Shown here piece by piece: positions 52,341 through 62,978 of a DNA stretch of 64,000 nucleotides. The position numbers and the translations under genes were made by a program. The stretch's first letter is position 1. The number at the start of each line of letters is the position of its first letter. The stretch spans positions 1-64,000 of the forward strand of contig CAVQZA010000020.1 in assembly GCA_963718355.1 (NCBI GenBank), read 5' to 3'. The notes below the pieces were generated by a model. The model saw only the letters and a list, made by a program, of their open reading frames with translations. It searched no databases and was not told the origin of the DNA. This DNA is from CAVQZA01 sp963718355 (GTDB taxonomy: Bacteria > Actinomycetota > Thermoleophilia > Gaiellales > Gaiellaceae).

Positions 52341-54550
52341 TGACTAAGACACTCGTAATCGCAGAGAAGCCGTCCGTCGGGCGCGATCTCGCCTCGGCGC
52401 TGCCGGGCAAGTTCGCCAAGCACGAGGGCTATCTCGAGTCCGACGACTCGGTAATCACCTGGGCCGTCGGGCACCTCGTCGAGCTCGTCGATCCCGACGA
52501 GTACGACCCCAAGCTGAAGAAGTGGCGCATGGCCGATCTGCCGATCGTGCCCGAGGAGTTCAAGCTCCGGCCGCGCGACGCGAAGGCCAAGAAGCAGCTC
52601 TCCGTGATCCACAAGCTGATCAAGCGCGACGACGTCGGCGGGATCATCAACGCCTGCGACGCCGGACGCGAGGGCGAGCTGATCTTCGCCTACACCGTCG
52701 AGACCGCGAAGACGGACAAGCACGTCGATCGCCTCTGGCTGAACTCGATGACGAAGAAGGCGATCGTCGACGCGTTCACCAAGCTGCGCGACGGCGACGA
52801 GATGCGCCTGCTCGAGGAGGCCGCCCGTTCCCGCTCCGAGGCCGACTGGCTCGTCGGCATGAACGCGACGCGCGCGGCTTCGATCCGCCTGCGCGCCGCC
52901 TTCGACGGCGCCGTCTCGCTCGGCCGTGTCCAGACGCCGACGCTGGCGCTCGTCGCGCGCCGCGAAGAGGAGATCCGCGCCTTCAAGCCCGAGCCGTACT
53001 GGCTCGTCGAGGCGAAGTTCGAGGCCGAGGGCGAGCGCAAGTACACCGGGCGCTACCTCGGCGGCAAGCGCCTCCCGAAGGCGGAGGATGCGACGACGAT
53101 CGTCGAGGCCGTCACCGGCCAGGCCGGCGAGATCACGCAGGTCGAGCGCAAGGAGGAGCGTCAGGCTCCCGAGCTCCTGTACGACCTCACCGCGCTCCAG
53201 CGCCACGCGAATACGCTCCACGGCTTCTCGGCCCGCCGCACGCTGGCCGCGGCCCAGAAGCTGTACGAGGACAAGAAGGCGCTCACCTATCCGAGAACGA
53301 GCTCCCGCTACCTCTCCGGCGACCTCGTCGAGGAGATCAAGCCCACGGTCGAGCTCCTCGGCAGGAACCCGTACTACACCAAGTCCGCGGAGTACGTCCT
53401 CGGGCTCCAGCAGCTCCCGCTTGCGCGCATCGTCAACGACGCGAAGGTCACCGACCATCACGCGATCATCCCGACGCGCGGCGAGCACGACGTCGACAAG
53501 TTCAGCGACGACGAGAAGCGGATCTACGACCTCGTCGTCAAGCGCTTCCTCTCGGCGTTCTTCCCGGAGGCCGTCTTCGAGCGCACCCGCGTCGAGACGA
53601 CCGTCGCCGAGCACATCTTCCGCACGAGCGGCCGTGTCCTCGTCGAGGCGGGCTGGCGCTCTGTGTACGGCGAGGTCGCCGAGGGCGAGAAGCCCGACGA
53701 GGACGACACCGGCGGCGACCAGCTGCTGCCGCGCCTCGACAAGGGCGAGACGGTGCAGACGCTCTCGGTCGAGTCACTCGCCAAGGAGACCCAGCCGCCG
53801 CGCCGCTTCACGGAGGCCTCGCTGCTCGCCGCGATGGAGACCGCCGGCAAGGACATCGAGGACGCCGACCTGCGCGAGGCGATGAAGGAGTCCGGAATCG
53901 GCACTCCGGCAACGCGCGCCGCGATCATCGAGCGCCTGCTCTCCGTCGGCTACATCGAGCGCGAGGGCCGTGCCCTGCACGCGACCGAGAAGGGCGTCCA
54001 GGTGATCCGCCTGCTCGGCCAGCACCCGCTCACCTCACCGGAGCTGACCGGTAGCTGGGAGCACCGGCTCGGCCTGATCGAACAGGGCTCCGACTCGCGG
54101 CCCGCGTTCATGGCCGACATCGTCAAGTTCACGACCGAGACCGTCGCCGAGCTCGACAAGCTGAAAGAGGTCAAGATCGAGCGCGCCAACCTCGGCCCGT
54201 GCCCGGTCTGCGGCAAGGACGTGATCGAGAACCGCAAGGGCTACTCGTGCTGGTCGAAGGACGATCCGGGCTGCGGCTTCGTGATCTGGAAGCTGAAGGC
54301 GGGCAAGACGCTGCCGGCCCAGGTCGTCAAGCAGCTGATGGCGACTCGCCGCAGCGACGGACAGGTCACGGGGTTCCGCGGCCGCTCCGGGAGGAGCTTC
54401 AACGCCAAGCTGGAGCTCGTGCAGAACGAGGAAGGCAAGTGGCGCGTCGAGTTCGACGAGGAGTGGGCGCGCCAGCCCCGGCCGGCGCCTCCCGACGAGG
54501 AAACCATCGAGACCGCCGAGCCGGTCGCGGTGGGCGCGGCCGAGGAATAA
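52340..54550 (+). CDS. topB: Type IA DNA topoisomerase (TopB/topoisomerase III-like)
   Basis: 736 residues. Toprim domain with KTLVIAEKPSVGRDLA and CDAGREGELI (acidic metal residues), the gate with active-site Tyr317 (ALTYPRTSSRYLSGD), and HHAIIPT. One four-Cys zinc ribbon begins at residue 621 (CPVCGKDV...YSCWS...PGC), followed by a C-terminal topoisomerase repeat (RSDGQVTGFRGRSGRSFNAKLEL). The start KTLVIAEKPSVG is typical of TopB rather than TopA. It relaxes negative supercoils or resolves recombination intermediates. GTG 52340 is probably leaderless. Confidence 0.88.
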   Translation: MTKTLVIAEKPSVGRDLASALPGKFAKHEGYLESDDSVITWAVGHLVELVDPDEYDPKLKKWRMADLPIVPEEFKLRPRDAKAKKQLSVIHKLIKRDDVGGIINACDAGREGELIFAYTVETAKTDKHVDRLWLNSMTKKAIVDAFTKLRDGDEMRLLEEAARSRSEADWLVGMNATRAASIRLRAAFDGAVSLGRVQTPTLALVARREEEIRAFKPEPYWLVEAKFEAEGERKYTGRYLGGKRLPKAEDATTIVEAVTGQAGEITQVERKEERQAPELLYDLTALQRHANTLHGFSARRTLAAAQKLYEDKKALTYPRTSSRYLSGDLVEEIKPTVELLGRNPYYTKSAEYVLGLQQLPLARIVNDAKVTDHHAIIPTRGEHDVDKFSDDEKRIYDLVVKRFLSAFFPEAVFERTRVETTVAEHIFRTSGRVLVEAGWRSVYGEVAEGEKPDEDDTGGDQLLPRLDKGETVQTLSVESLAKETQPPRRFTEASLLAAMETAGKDIEDADLREAMKESGIGTPATRAAIIERLLSVGYIEREGRALHATEKGVQVIRLLGQHPLTSPELTGSWEHRLGLIEQGSDSRPAFMADIVKFTTETVAELDKLKEVKIERANLGPCPVCGKDVIENRKGYSCWSKDDPGCGFVIWKLKAGKTLPAQVVKQLMATRRSDGQVTGFRGRSGRSFNAKLELVQNEEGKWRVEFDEEWARQPRPAPPDEETIETAEPVAVGAAEE

Positions 54551-54590
54551 CGCAGCCATAACGTTTAGAACACGCGCGGCAAACCTTTAA

Positions 54591-54605
54591 GGACGATGAT
54601 CGTCC
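54591..54605. promoter_or_regulatory. Palindrome upstream of the sigma-factor gene
   Basis: GGACGATGATCGTCC is a perfect inverted repeat with a one-base centre, in an AT-richer patch between topB and the sigma gene. It could be an operator; the binding protein is unknown. The rest of the 249-bp gap has no gene and no clear -35/-10 pair. Confidence 0.4.
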
Positions 54606-54799
54606 ATAAGACCAAAGGCCGGAGAGCGCAATCCGTCCGATGCGATCCGGCGGAATATGCAGGTAGGGCGTCTCGTTCGAGGTCCTAGCGGCACCGGGAT
54701 CCGTACCGGTTCACCCTGGCGCACCAAGGATTCCTCGCCTAAAGTCCGAAGGTTTGTGATTACCCCCGAAGTTTCATTCGAAAGAGAGACTGAACTCAC

Positions 54800-55885
<1,086 letters not shown>

Positions 55886-55899
55886 GTAAGGCAAGGCAC

Positions 55900-55930
55900 G
55901 TAGGGACGAGCGCAGCGCGCTCGTCCCTAC
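55900..55930 (+). terminator. Terminator after the sigma-factor gene
   Basis: GTAGGGACGAGCGC, loop AGC, GCGCTCGTCCCTAC: a perfect 14-bp stem 14 bp after the stop. No U-tract. Confidence 0.75.
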
Positions 55931-56024
55931 AACCGCGCCCTAACTTGTCCCCGCCTCTCTGCGTCTGGAAGTCTGAGAGAATCGCTGTGGTTCTCGACTG
56001 GACCGCAACAGGAGGGTGGGACAG

Positions 56025-57710
56025 ATGGGCAGGAAGCTGAAATTCAGCCTGATAGCCGTGCTGGCGTTTTTGCTGGTCGCCGCGGCTGCCGGAGCTGCTT
56101 TGACGGGGAGCAAGGCGACGACGACGCTCGTGTTCGGCGCGTCGGCCGACCCCGTGATCTTGGACGGGCCGCTCGTCTCCGACGGCGAGTCGTTGCGCCC
56201 GATCAGCCTTATTTTCCAGGGACTCGTCAGCCTGAAGCCAGGCTCGACGGTCGTCGTGCCGCAGCTGGCCACGAGCTGGACGACCTCGAAGAACGGCCTC
56301 AACTGGACGTTCAATTTGCGCTCGGGAGTGAAGTTCCAGGACGGCACGGCGTTCAACGCGAAGGCCGTCTGCTTCAACTTCAACCGCTGGTACAACTTCC
56401 CGGGCCCGCTGCAGACCGACGCAGTGACCTACTACTGGAACACGGTCTTCGGCGGCTTCTCGCATCCCGCCGCCGGTAGCCCCGGTCCTGACAAGAGCCT
56501 CTACAGGGGCTGCAAGGCCGTCGGCACCAATCACGCCGTGATCATGCTGACCCGCAAGTCGGGCGGCTTCCTCGGCGCACTCGGCCTCTCCGTGTTCGGC
56601 ATGGCGAGCCCAACCGCGCTCGTGAAGTACAAGGCCGACGCGGGCACCGTCACGCCGGACGGCGTGTTCCAGCCCACCGGGACGTTCGGGACGCAGCATC
56701 CGATCGGCACCGGGCCGTACATGTTCAAGTCCTGGACGATCGGGAACAAGCTCGTGCTCGTGAAGAACCCGACGTACTGGGGCACCTCGAGCATGCCGAG
56801 CTGGTCCAAGCCGGGCAAGATCGATCAGCTGATCTTCGTGCCGATCGCCGACAACGCCGCGCGGCTCCAGGCGCTGCAGACCGGTGAGATCCAGGGCTAC
56901 GACAACGTTGCACCGCAGGACATCCCGACGGTGGCCGGCAGCAGCGGCCTGAAGGTCGTCAACAGGCCTCCGTTCAACGTCGCCTACGTCGGCATCAACC
57001 AGTCGAAGCCGCCGATGAACAACATCCTCGTCCGCGAGGCGGTTGCTTACGGTCTCGACCGGGCCGGCGTCGTCAACGCGTTCTACGGCGGCCGTGGGCA
57101 GCAGACGAACCAGTTCCTGCCGCCGCAGCTGTTCGGCTACGCCAAGACCGGTGTGCCGAGCTATCCGTACAACCCGGACAAGGCCAAGGCGCTCCTCAAG
57201 CAGGCCGGCCTGACCCTGCCCGTCTCGATCGACTTCTGGTTCCCGACGAACGTCTCGCGGCCGTACATGCCTTCTCCGGCCCAGAACTTCCAGGCGTTCC
57301 AGGCGAGCCTCGAGAAGTCGGGCTTCAAGGTCACGCCGCACAGCGCGCCGTGGCGCCCGGACTACCTGGGCACGGTGCAGAGCGGCGGAGCACAGCTGTT
57401 CCTGCTCGGCTGGACCGGTGACTGGGGCGATCCCAGCAACTTCCTCAACGTCCACTTCGGCTCGCAGACCGATCAGTTCGGGTTCAACAACCCGGCGCTG
57501 TTCGCGCTGCTCAAGGCGGCCGACGCTGAGACCGACCTCGACAAGCGCACTGCTCTCTACCAGCAGGCGAGTGTCGCGGTGATGAAGTTCCTGCCGGTCG
57601 TTCCGTACGTGCACTCGACACCGGCCCTGGCGTTCAAGAAGAACGTCAACGGCTTCATCGCGAGCCCCGTGGGTCTCGACCCGTTCTGGCTCGTCAGCCT
57701 CGGGAAGTAG
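56025..57710 (+). CDS. Peptide ABC transporter substrate-binding protein (second system)
   Basis: 561 residues of SBP family 5. ATG 56025 follows AGGAGGGTGGGACAG; the signal peptide is KLKFSLIAVLAFLLVAAAAGAA, without a lipobox Cys. Family features: LVFGASADPVILDG, SLIFQGLVSLKPGS, SGVKFQDGTAFNAKAV, IGTGPYMFKSW, REAVAYGLDRAGVV and a late YQQASVAVMKFLPVVPYVHS. It is distinct from the island binding protein. It starts the dppBCDF-like operon; a strong hairpin after the gene probably raises its mRNA level over that of the permeases. Confidence 0.9.
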   Translation: MGRKLKFSLIAVLAFLLVAAAAGAALTGSKATTTLVFGASADPVILDGPLVSDGESLRPISLIFQGLVSLKPGSTVVVPQLATSWTTSKNGLNWTFNLRSGVKFQDGTAFNAKAVCFNFNRWYNFPGPLQTDAVTYYWNTVFGGFSHPAAGSPGPDKSLYRGCKAVGTNHAVIMLTRKSGGFLGALGLSVFGMASPTALVKYKADAGTVTPDGVFQPTGTFGTQHPIGTGPYMFKSWTIGNKLVLVKNPTYWGTSSMPSWSKPGKIDQLIFVPIADNAARLQALQTGEIQGYDNVAPQDIPTVAGSSGLKVVNRPPFNVAYVGINQSKPPMNNILVREAVAYGLDRAGVVNAFYGGRGQQTNQFLPPQLFGYAKTGVPSYPYNPDKAKALLKQAGLTLPVSIDFWFPTNVSRPYMPSPAQNFQAFQASLEKSGFKVTPHSAPWRPDYLGTVQSGGAQLFLLGWTGDWGDPSNFLNVHFGSQTDQFGFNNPALFALLKAADAETDLDKRTALYQQASVAVMKFLPVVPYVHSTPALAFKKNVNGFIASPVGLDPFWLVSLGK

Positions 57711-57724
57711 GAGGAGTAATCAGA

Positions 57725-57773
57725 CAGCCGGCGGACGACTGAATCGATGCTTCGGTTCATCGTCCGCCGGCTG
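57725..57773 (+). promoter_or_regulatory. Intercistronic RNA hairpin with the permease start codon in its loop
   Basis: CAGCCGGCGGACGA (57725-57738) is the exact complement of TCGTCCGCCGGCTG (57760-57773), and TGAA/TTCA extend the stem inside. The permease ATG (57747) sits in the loop. The only Shine-Dalgarno-like run, GGAGGAG (57710-57716), is 30 bases upstream of the ATG, before the stem. Confidence 0.65.
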
Positions 57774-58751
57774 CTTCTGCTCGTCCCGATCCTGATCGGG
57801 CTCTCGATCCTGATCTTCTTCTGGATCCGGGCCCTGCCCGGAGGTCCGACCGAGGCGCTGCTCGGTGAGCGCGCAACGCCCGCCTCGGTCGCGCAGATTC
57901 GCCACCAGCTCGGCCTCGACCGGCCGATCTACGAGCAGTACTGGGCGTACGTGCGCACCACCGCCGAGGGCAATCTCGGCATCAGCATCTCCTCGCGCCG
58001 GCCCGTCACGACCGAGATCCGCGAGCGCTTCCCGGCGACGGTGGAGCTGGCGCTTGCGGCGATGGTCTTCGCGCTGGCGTGCGGCATCCCGCTCGGGTTC
58101 TACGCCGCGAAACGGCATGGGAGCCCGTTCGACCACGCGAGCTTAGTCGGCTCCCTGATCGGGATCTCGATCCCGATCTTCTTCCTCGCGATCGTGCTCA
58201 AGTACATCTTCTCGGTGCGGCTCGGCTGGTTACCGAGCATCGGTCGCCAGGACGTGCTGATCAACGCGCAGCATCCGACGGGCTTCTACGTGCTCGACGG
58301 GATCATCACGGGGAACTGGACAGCGGCCTGGGACGCGACCAAGCACCTGATCCTGCCGGCGATCGCGCTCGGCTCGATCCCGCTCGCGATCATCGCCCGC
58401 ATCACCCGCGCCTCGGCGCTCGACGTCCAGAACGAGGACTACGTGCGCACGGCCCGCGCGAAGGGGATGTCGCCCGGGATCGTCGACCGCCGCCATGTGC
58501 TGCGAAACGCGCTGCTGCCCGTCGTGACGATCATCGGGCTCCAGTTCGGGCTCCTGCTCGGCGGCGCCGTCCTCACCGAGACGGTCTTCGCGATTCCGGG
58601 GATGGGCTCGTGGCTCGCCCAGGCGATCTTCAACCGTGACTACCCGGTGATCCAGGGCGGCGTGCTGTTCCTGGCGATCGTGTTCGTGTTCGTGAACCTG
58701 ATCGTCGACCTCTCGTACGGGTTCCTGAACCCGAGGATTCGCGTCTCATGA
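57747..58751 (+). CDS. Peptide ABC transporter permease (DppB type)
   Basis: 334 residues with six helices. MLRFIVRRLLLLVPILIGLS begins helix 1. The DppB loop LPGGPTEALLGERATPASVAQIRHQLGLDRPIYEQYW and EAA segment YVRTARAKGMSPGIVDRRHVLRNALLP are present. No other start is possible in frame (TAA at 57717). The start lies inside an RNA hairpin. It overlaps the next gene by ATGA. Confidence 0.92.
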   Translation: MLRFIVRRLLLLVPILIGLSILIFFWIRALPGGPTEALLGERATPASVAQIRHQLGLDRPIYEQYWAYVRTTAEGNLGISISSRRPVTTEIRERFPATVELALAAMVFALACGIPLGFYAAKRHGSPFDHASLVGSLIGISIPIFFLAIVLKYIFSVRLGWLPSIGRQDVLINAQHPTGFYVLDGIITGNWTAAWDATKHLILPAIALGSIPLAIIARITRASALDVQNEDYVRTARAKGMSPGIVDRRHVLRNALLPVVTIIGLQFGLLLGGAVLTETVFAIPGMGSWLAQAIFNRDYPVIQGGVLFLAIVFVFVNLIVDLSYGFLNPRIRVS

Positions 58752-59659
58752 GCATTGCGGAGCTCGAGGGGCAGCTCGTTGGGCCGAAGGTCGCAACCGG
58801 CGGGCTCTGGCACGAGGCCTGGCGGCGGCTCCGCCGTGACCGCGGCGCGATCGTCGGCTTCATCTTCGTCTGCATCTTCGTCGGCTGCGCCATCCTCGCG
58901 CCGATCATCGCCCCGTACGGGCCGCTCGACCAGAACCTCGCCCTGATCACGAAGGGCTGCTGCCCCGGCCCGTCGTCGGCGCACTGGTTCGGCGTCGACC
59001 AGCTCGGCCGCGACGAGCTCTCACGGATCCTCTGGGGCGCGCGTTACTCGCTCGTGATCGGCGTCGTCTCGGTCACCGTCGGGCTCTCGATCGGCGTCAC
59101 CCTCGGCTCGCTCGCAGGCTACTTCGGCGGCGTCGTCGACAACGTGATCATGCGCTGCATGGACATCATGCTGGCGATTCCCGGCCTGCTGCTCGCAATC
59201 GGGATCGTCGCCGTCCTCGGGCCCGGCCTGTTCCAGATCATGATCGCCGTCGGCGTCACGAGCATCCCGATCTTCGCGCGCCTGATCCGCGGCTCGATCC
59301 TCTCGCAGCGCGAGGCTGACTTCGTGCTCGCCGCGCGGTCGGTCGGCGTGCCGCGACGCTCGATCCTCGGTTCGCACATCCTCCCGAACTCGATCTCGCC
59401 CGTGATCGTGCAGGGGACGCTCTCGCTCGCCACCGCGATCATCGACGTCGCCGGCCTCGCGTTCCTCGGCCTCGGCGACCCCGATCCGTCGCGGCCGGAG
59501 TGGGGCGCGATGCTGACCAACACGAACGAGTACCTCCAGGTCGCACCGTTTCTCGCGATCATCCCGGGCATCGCGATCGTGATCTCTGCGCTCGGCTTCA
59601 ACCTGATCGGCGATGCCCTGCGCGAGGCGCTCGATCCGAAGCTGCGGGGGCGCGCGTGA
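58748..59659 (+). CDS. Peptide ABC transporter permease (DppC type)
   Basis: 303 residues. The OppC N-terminal segment (RLRRDRGAIVGFIFVCIFVGCAILAP) is followed by SSAHWFGVDQLGRDELSRILWGARYS, five more helices, EAA loop DFVLAARSVGVPRRSILGSHILPN and the end LIGDALREALDPKLRG. ATG 58748 overlaps the dppB-like stop; its own stop overlaps the GTG of the ATPase gene. Confidence 0.92.
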   Translation: MSIAELEGQLVGPKVATGGLWHEAWRRLRRDRGAIVGFIFVCIFVGCAILAPIIAPYGPLDQNLALITKGCCPGPSSAHWFGVDQLGRDELSRILWGARYSLVIGVVSVTVGLSIGVTLGSLAGYFGGVVDNVIMRCMDIMLAIPGLLLAIGIVAVLGPGLFQIMIAVGVTSIPIFARLIRGSILSQREADFVLAARSVGVPRRSILGSHILPNSISPVIVQGTLSLATAIIDVAGLAFLGLGDPDPSRPEWGAMLTNTNEYLQVAPFLAIIPGIAIVISALGFNLIGDALREALDPKLRGRA

Positions 59660-60653
59660 GTTTGCTCGCCGTCGACGGGCTCGAGGTGCGGTTCTGGACG
59701 AACCGCGGCACCGTCCACGCGGTCAACGGCGTCTCGTTCGAGATCGACGCCGGCGAGACGCTCGGAATCGTCGGCGAGTCGGGCTGCGGCAAGAGCGTCA
59801 CCTCGCTCGCGATCCTCGGCCTGCTCCCGCGCGCCGGGCGCGCCACGGCAGGCAGCGCGGAGTTCGCCGGCCGCGAGCTCCTGACGATGAGCGACAGCGA
59901 GCTGAGGAAGGTGCGCGGCAAGGAGATCGCGATGATCTTCCAGGACCCGATGACGAGCCTGAATCCCGTGCTCACGATCGGGCGCCAGATCCGCGAGGCG
60001 CTCGAGGCGCACTTCGGAATGGAGCGCAAGGAGGCCGACGCGCGCTCGGCGGAGCTGCTCGACCAGGTCGGGATTCCGAGCGCCAAGGCGCGGATCGGCG
60101 ACTATCCGCACCAGTTCTCGGGCGGGATGCGCCAGCGCGCGATGATCGCGATGGCGCTCGCGTGCGAGCCGAAGCTGCTGATCGCCGACGAGCCGACGAC
60201 GGCGCTCGACGTCACCATTCAGGCCCAGATCCTCGATCTCCTGCGCGTGCTCGTGAAGGAGATGGACACGGCGCTGATCCTGATCACGCACGATCTGGGC
60301 GTCGTCGCGGGGATGTGCGAGCGCGTGAACGTGATGTACGGCGGCACGTTCGTCGAGACGGGCTCGGCCGAGCAGGTCTTCGGCGAGCCGCGCCATCCGT
60401 ACACGCTGGGCCTGCTGCAGAGCGTGCCGCGTCTCGACACGCCGCGCGGGCGCCAGCTCCAGCCGATCCCCGGCGCGCCGCGCGACATGCTCCACGCGCC
60501 GCACGCGTGCCCGTTCCAGCCGCGCTGCCGCTTCGCGATCGAGTCGTGCACCGCCGAGGTGCCGCCGCTCACGGAGATCGATCCGGGCCACTTCGTTGCG
60601 TGCTTCAACCCGGTGCCTGCCGACGAGTGGCAACGATCGCGCCTGGTGAAGGC

Positions 60654-60657
<4 letters not shown>
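59656..60657 (+). CDS. Peptide ABC transporter ATPase (DppD type)
   Basis: 333 residues from GTG 59656. Walker A GIVGESGCGKSV, Q-loop IFQDPMTSLNP, signature FSGGMRQR, Walker B LLIADEPTTALDVT, H-loop LITHDLGVVAG, and the oligopeptide C-terminus HPYTLGLLQSVPRL...CPFQPRCRFA...C...C. D-type partner of the next gene. Start and stop both overlap the neighbours (GTGA, TTGA). Confidence 0.92.
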
Positions 60658-61730
<1,073 letters not shown>

Positions 61731-61731
61731 C

Positions 61732-62286
61732 GTGGCCGAGCTCGTCACCTGCCGGCTCGAGGTCGCGCCGATCCACCGCGAGCCCGACGCTTCGTCGGAG
61801 CAGGTGACACAGGCGCTGCTCGGTGAGCCGCTGTCGGTGGAAGAGCGTTGCGGCGGCTGGGCGCTCGTCCGAACCGCCTACGACTACCCGGGTTGGATCG
61901 CGGTCGAGGCGATCGACCCGAGCCCGCGTGAGGGCGATCCGCTGGAGGAGGCGCGCAAGTACCTCGGCGCCCCGTACCTGTGGGGCGGGATGACCGAGCT
62001 CGGGATCGACTGCTCGGGACTTGTCCACATGGCCTACCGGCACCTCGGGCGGCTGGTCCCGCGCGATGCCGACCTGCAGGAGGAGGCGGGCCGGGAGATC
62101 GCCGCCGGCGAGGCGCGCGCGGGCGATCTCGTCACTTATGGAGGTGCGACGGCGGATCACATCGCCTTCTGGCTGGGTGACGGCCGGATCCTCCACTCGA
62201 CCGGACGGGAAGGCGTGAATGCGGTCGTGGAGGAGGTCGAGCCGGCCGATTATGTGGCTCGGCGCCGCAGGTTCGTGCGGTTCTGA
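61732..62286 (+). CDS. NlpC/P60-family cysteine peptidase with N-terminal SH3 domain
   Basis: 184 residues. Residues 1-65 are an SH3b-like domain (LGEPLSVEERCGGWALVRTAYDYPGWI). Residues 75-184 are NlpC/P60 with Cys94 in GIDCSGLVH and His143 in TADHIAFW. The family cuts D-Glu-meso-DAP or similar gamma-D-glutamyl bonds. There is no signal peptide, so it probably acts on imported cell-wall peptides; its place right after a peptide importer (1-bp gap, same operon) supports peptide recycling. Confidence 0.88.
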   Translation: MAELVTCRLEVAPIHREPDASSEQVTQALLGEPLSVEERCGGWALVRTAYDYPGWIAVEAIDPSPREGDPLEEARKYLGAPYLWGGMTELGIDCSGLVHMAYRHLGRLVPRDADLQEEAGREIAAGEARAGDLVTYGGATADHIAFWLGDGRILHSTGREGVNAVVEEVEPADYVARRRRFVRF

Positions 62287-62344
62287 TCCCTCGCGCGAGT
62301 GAGTACTTCTAAAGGGGGACTACGGCGAAACCGATAGGTAGGTC

Positions 62345-62674
62345 GTGGACGCAGCTGAGCGTAAGGAGATTCTGAGCCGCTATATCGGGCACACCCGTCG
62401 CTTCGACGAGGTTGCTGCACGGCGCGGAAACGGGAACGGCGAGGTGATTCCGTTTGCGGGCCCCCTGCGGGAGCTCGAGCAGGAGCCGACGAATCGCGAA
62501 GTCGAAGTCCTTCAACTGATCTCGGACGGCCTCGTGAACCGCGAGATCGGGCATCGGCTGTTCCTGAGCGAGGAGACGGTGAAGTCGCACGTCCGCCATC
62601 TGCTCGCAAAGCTCCAGGCGCGCTCGCGCGCCCACGCTGTAGCCGTCGGCTTTCGCCGCGGCATCATCAGCTAG
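62345..62674 (+). CDS. Small LuxR-type DNA-binding regulator
   Basis: 109 residues from GTG 62345. The first 50 residues carry no receiver or known sensor domain (ILSRYIGHTRRFDEVAARRGNG). Then a LuxR helix-turn-helix: TNREVEVLQLISDGLVNREIGHRLFLSEETVKSHVRHLLAKLQA. It may bind DNA constitutively or through a partner. The target and signal are unknown; the neighbours suggest peptide or cell-wall genes. A GC hairpin terminator follows 30 bp downstream. Confidence 0.8.
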   Translation: MDAAERKEILSRYIGHTRRFDEVAARRGNGNGEVIPFAGPLRELEQEPTNREVEVLQLISDGLVNREIGHRLFLSEETVKSHVRHLLAKLQARSRAHAVAVGFRRGIIS

Positions 62675-62703
62675 TTCGGATACCTGTTCGCGGGCACGCA
62701 AAA

Positions 62704-62732
62704 CCCGCCCCATTGAGACGCCTCGGGGCGGG
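62704..62732 (+). terminator. Terminator after the LuxR-type gene
   Basis: CCCGCCCC (62704-62711) pairs with GGGGCGGG (62725-62732), followed by CCTTGC. Confidence 0.6.
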
Positions 62733-62978
62733 CCTTGCTAGCTCTTCATCCATCTTCCCCCAGGCTGTGGAAATCACTCAACAGGGTGATGCCCAGTGCC
62801 TGTGGAAAACAGAGACTGCGTCGGCTCTACCAGGACTTTGCGCCCACGCCATCGAGGCCGCGAGCAACGAAACGGATCACAGACTTGCGCACTGTGACTC
62901 CTTTATTTGGGGACTAACGGCAACGCGATCGTATACCCCAAATGGGTTACATGCAAGGAAATCGAACAAGGGGAAAAG
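62733..62978. other. Intergenic region before the HD-GYP gene
   Basis: No supported gene. It contains an ATTTGGGG...CCCCAAAT inverted repeat (62905-62912 and 62936-62943) close to the HD-GYP gene and AT-richer sequence than its surroundings, suitable for a regulated promoter. I could not pick a -35/-10 pair. Confidence 0.4.

Noticed and set aside
62766..62809. Two TGTGGAAA(A/T) sequences resembling DnaA boxes
   Set aside because: Each deviates from TGTGGATAA, there are only two, and no dnaA/dnaN or AT-rich unwinding region is nearby.
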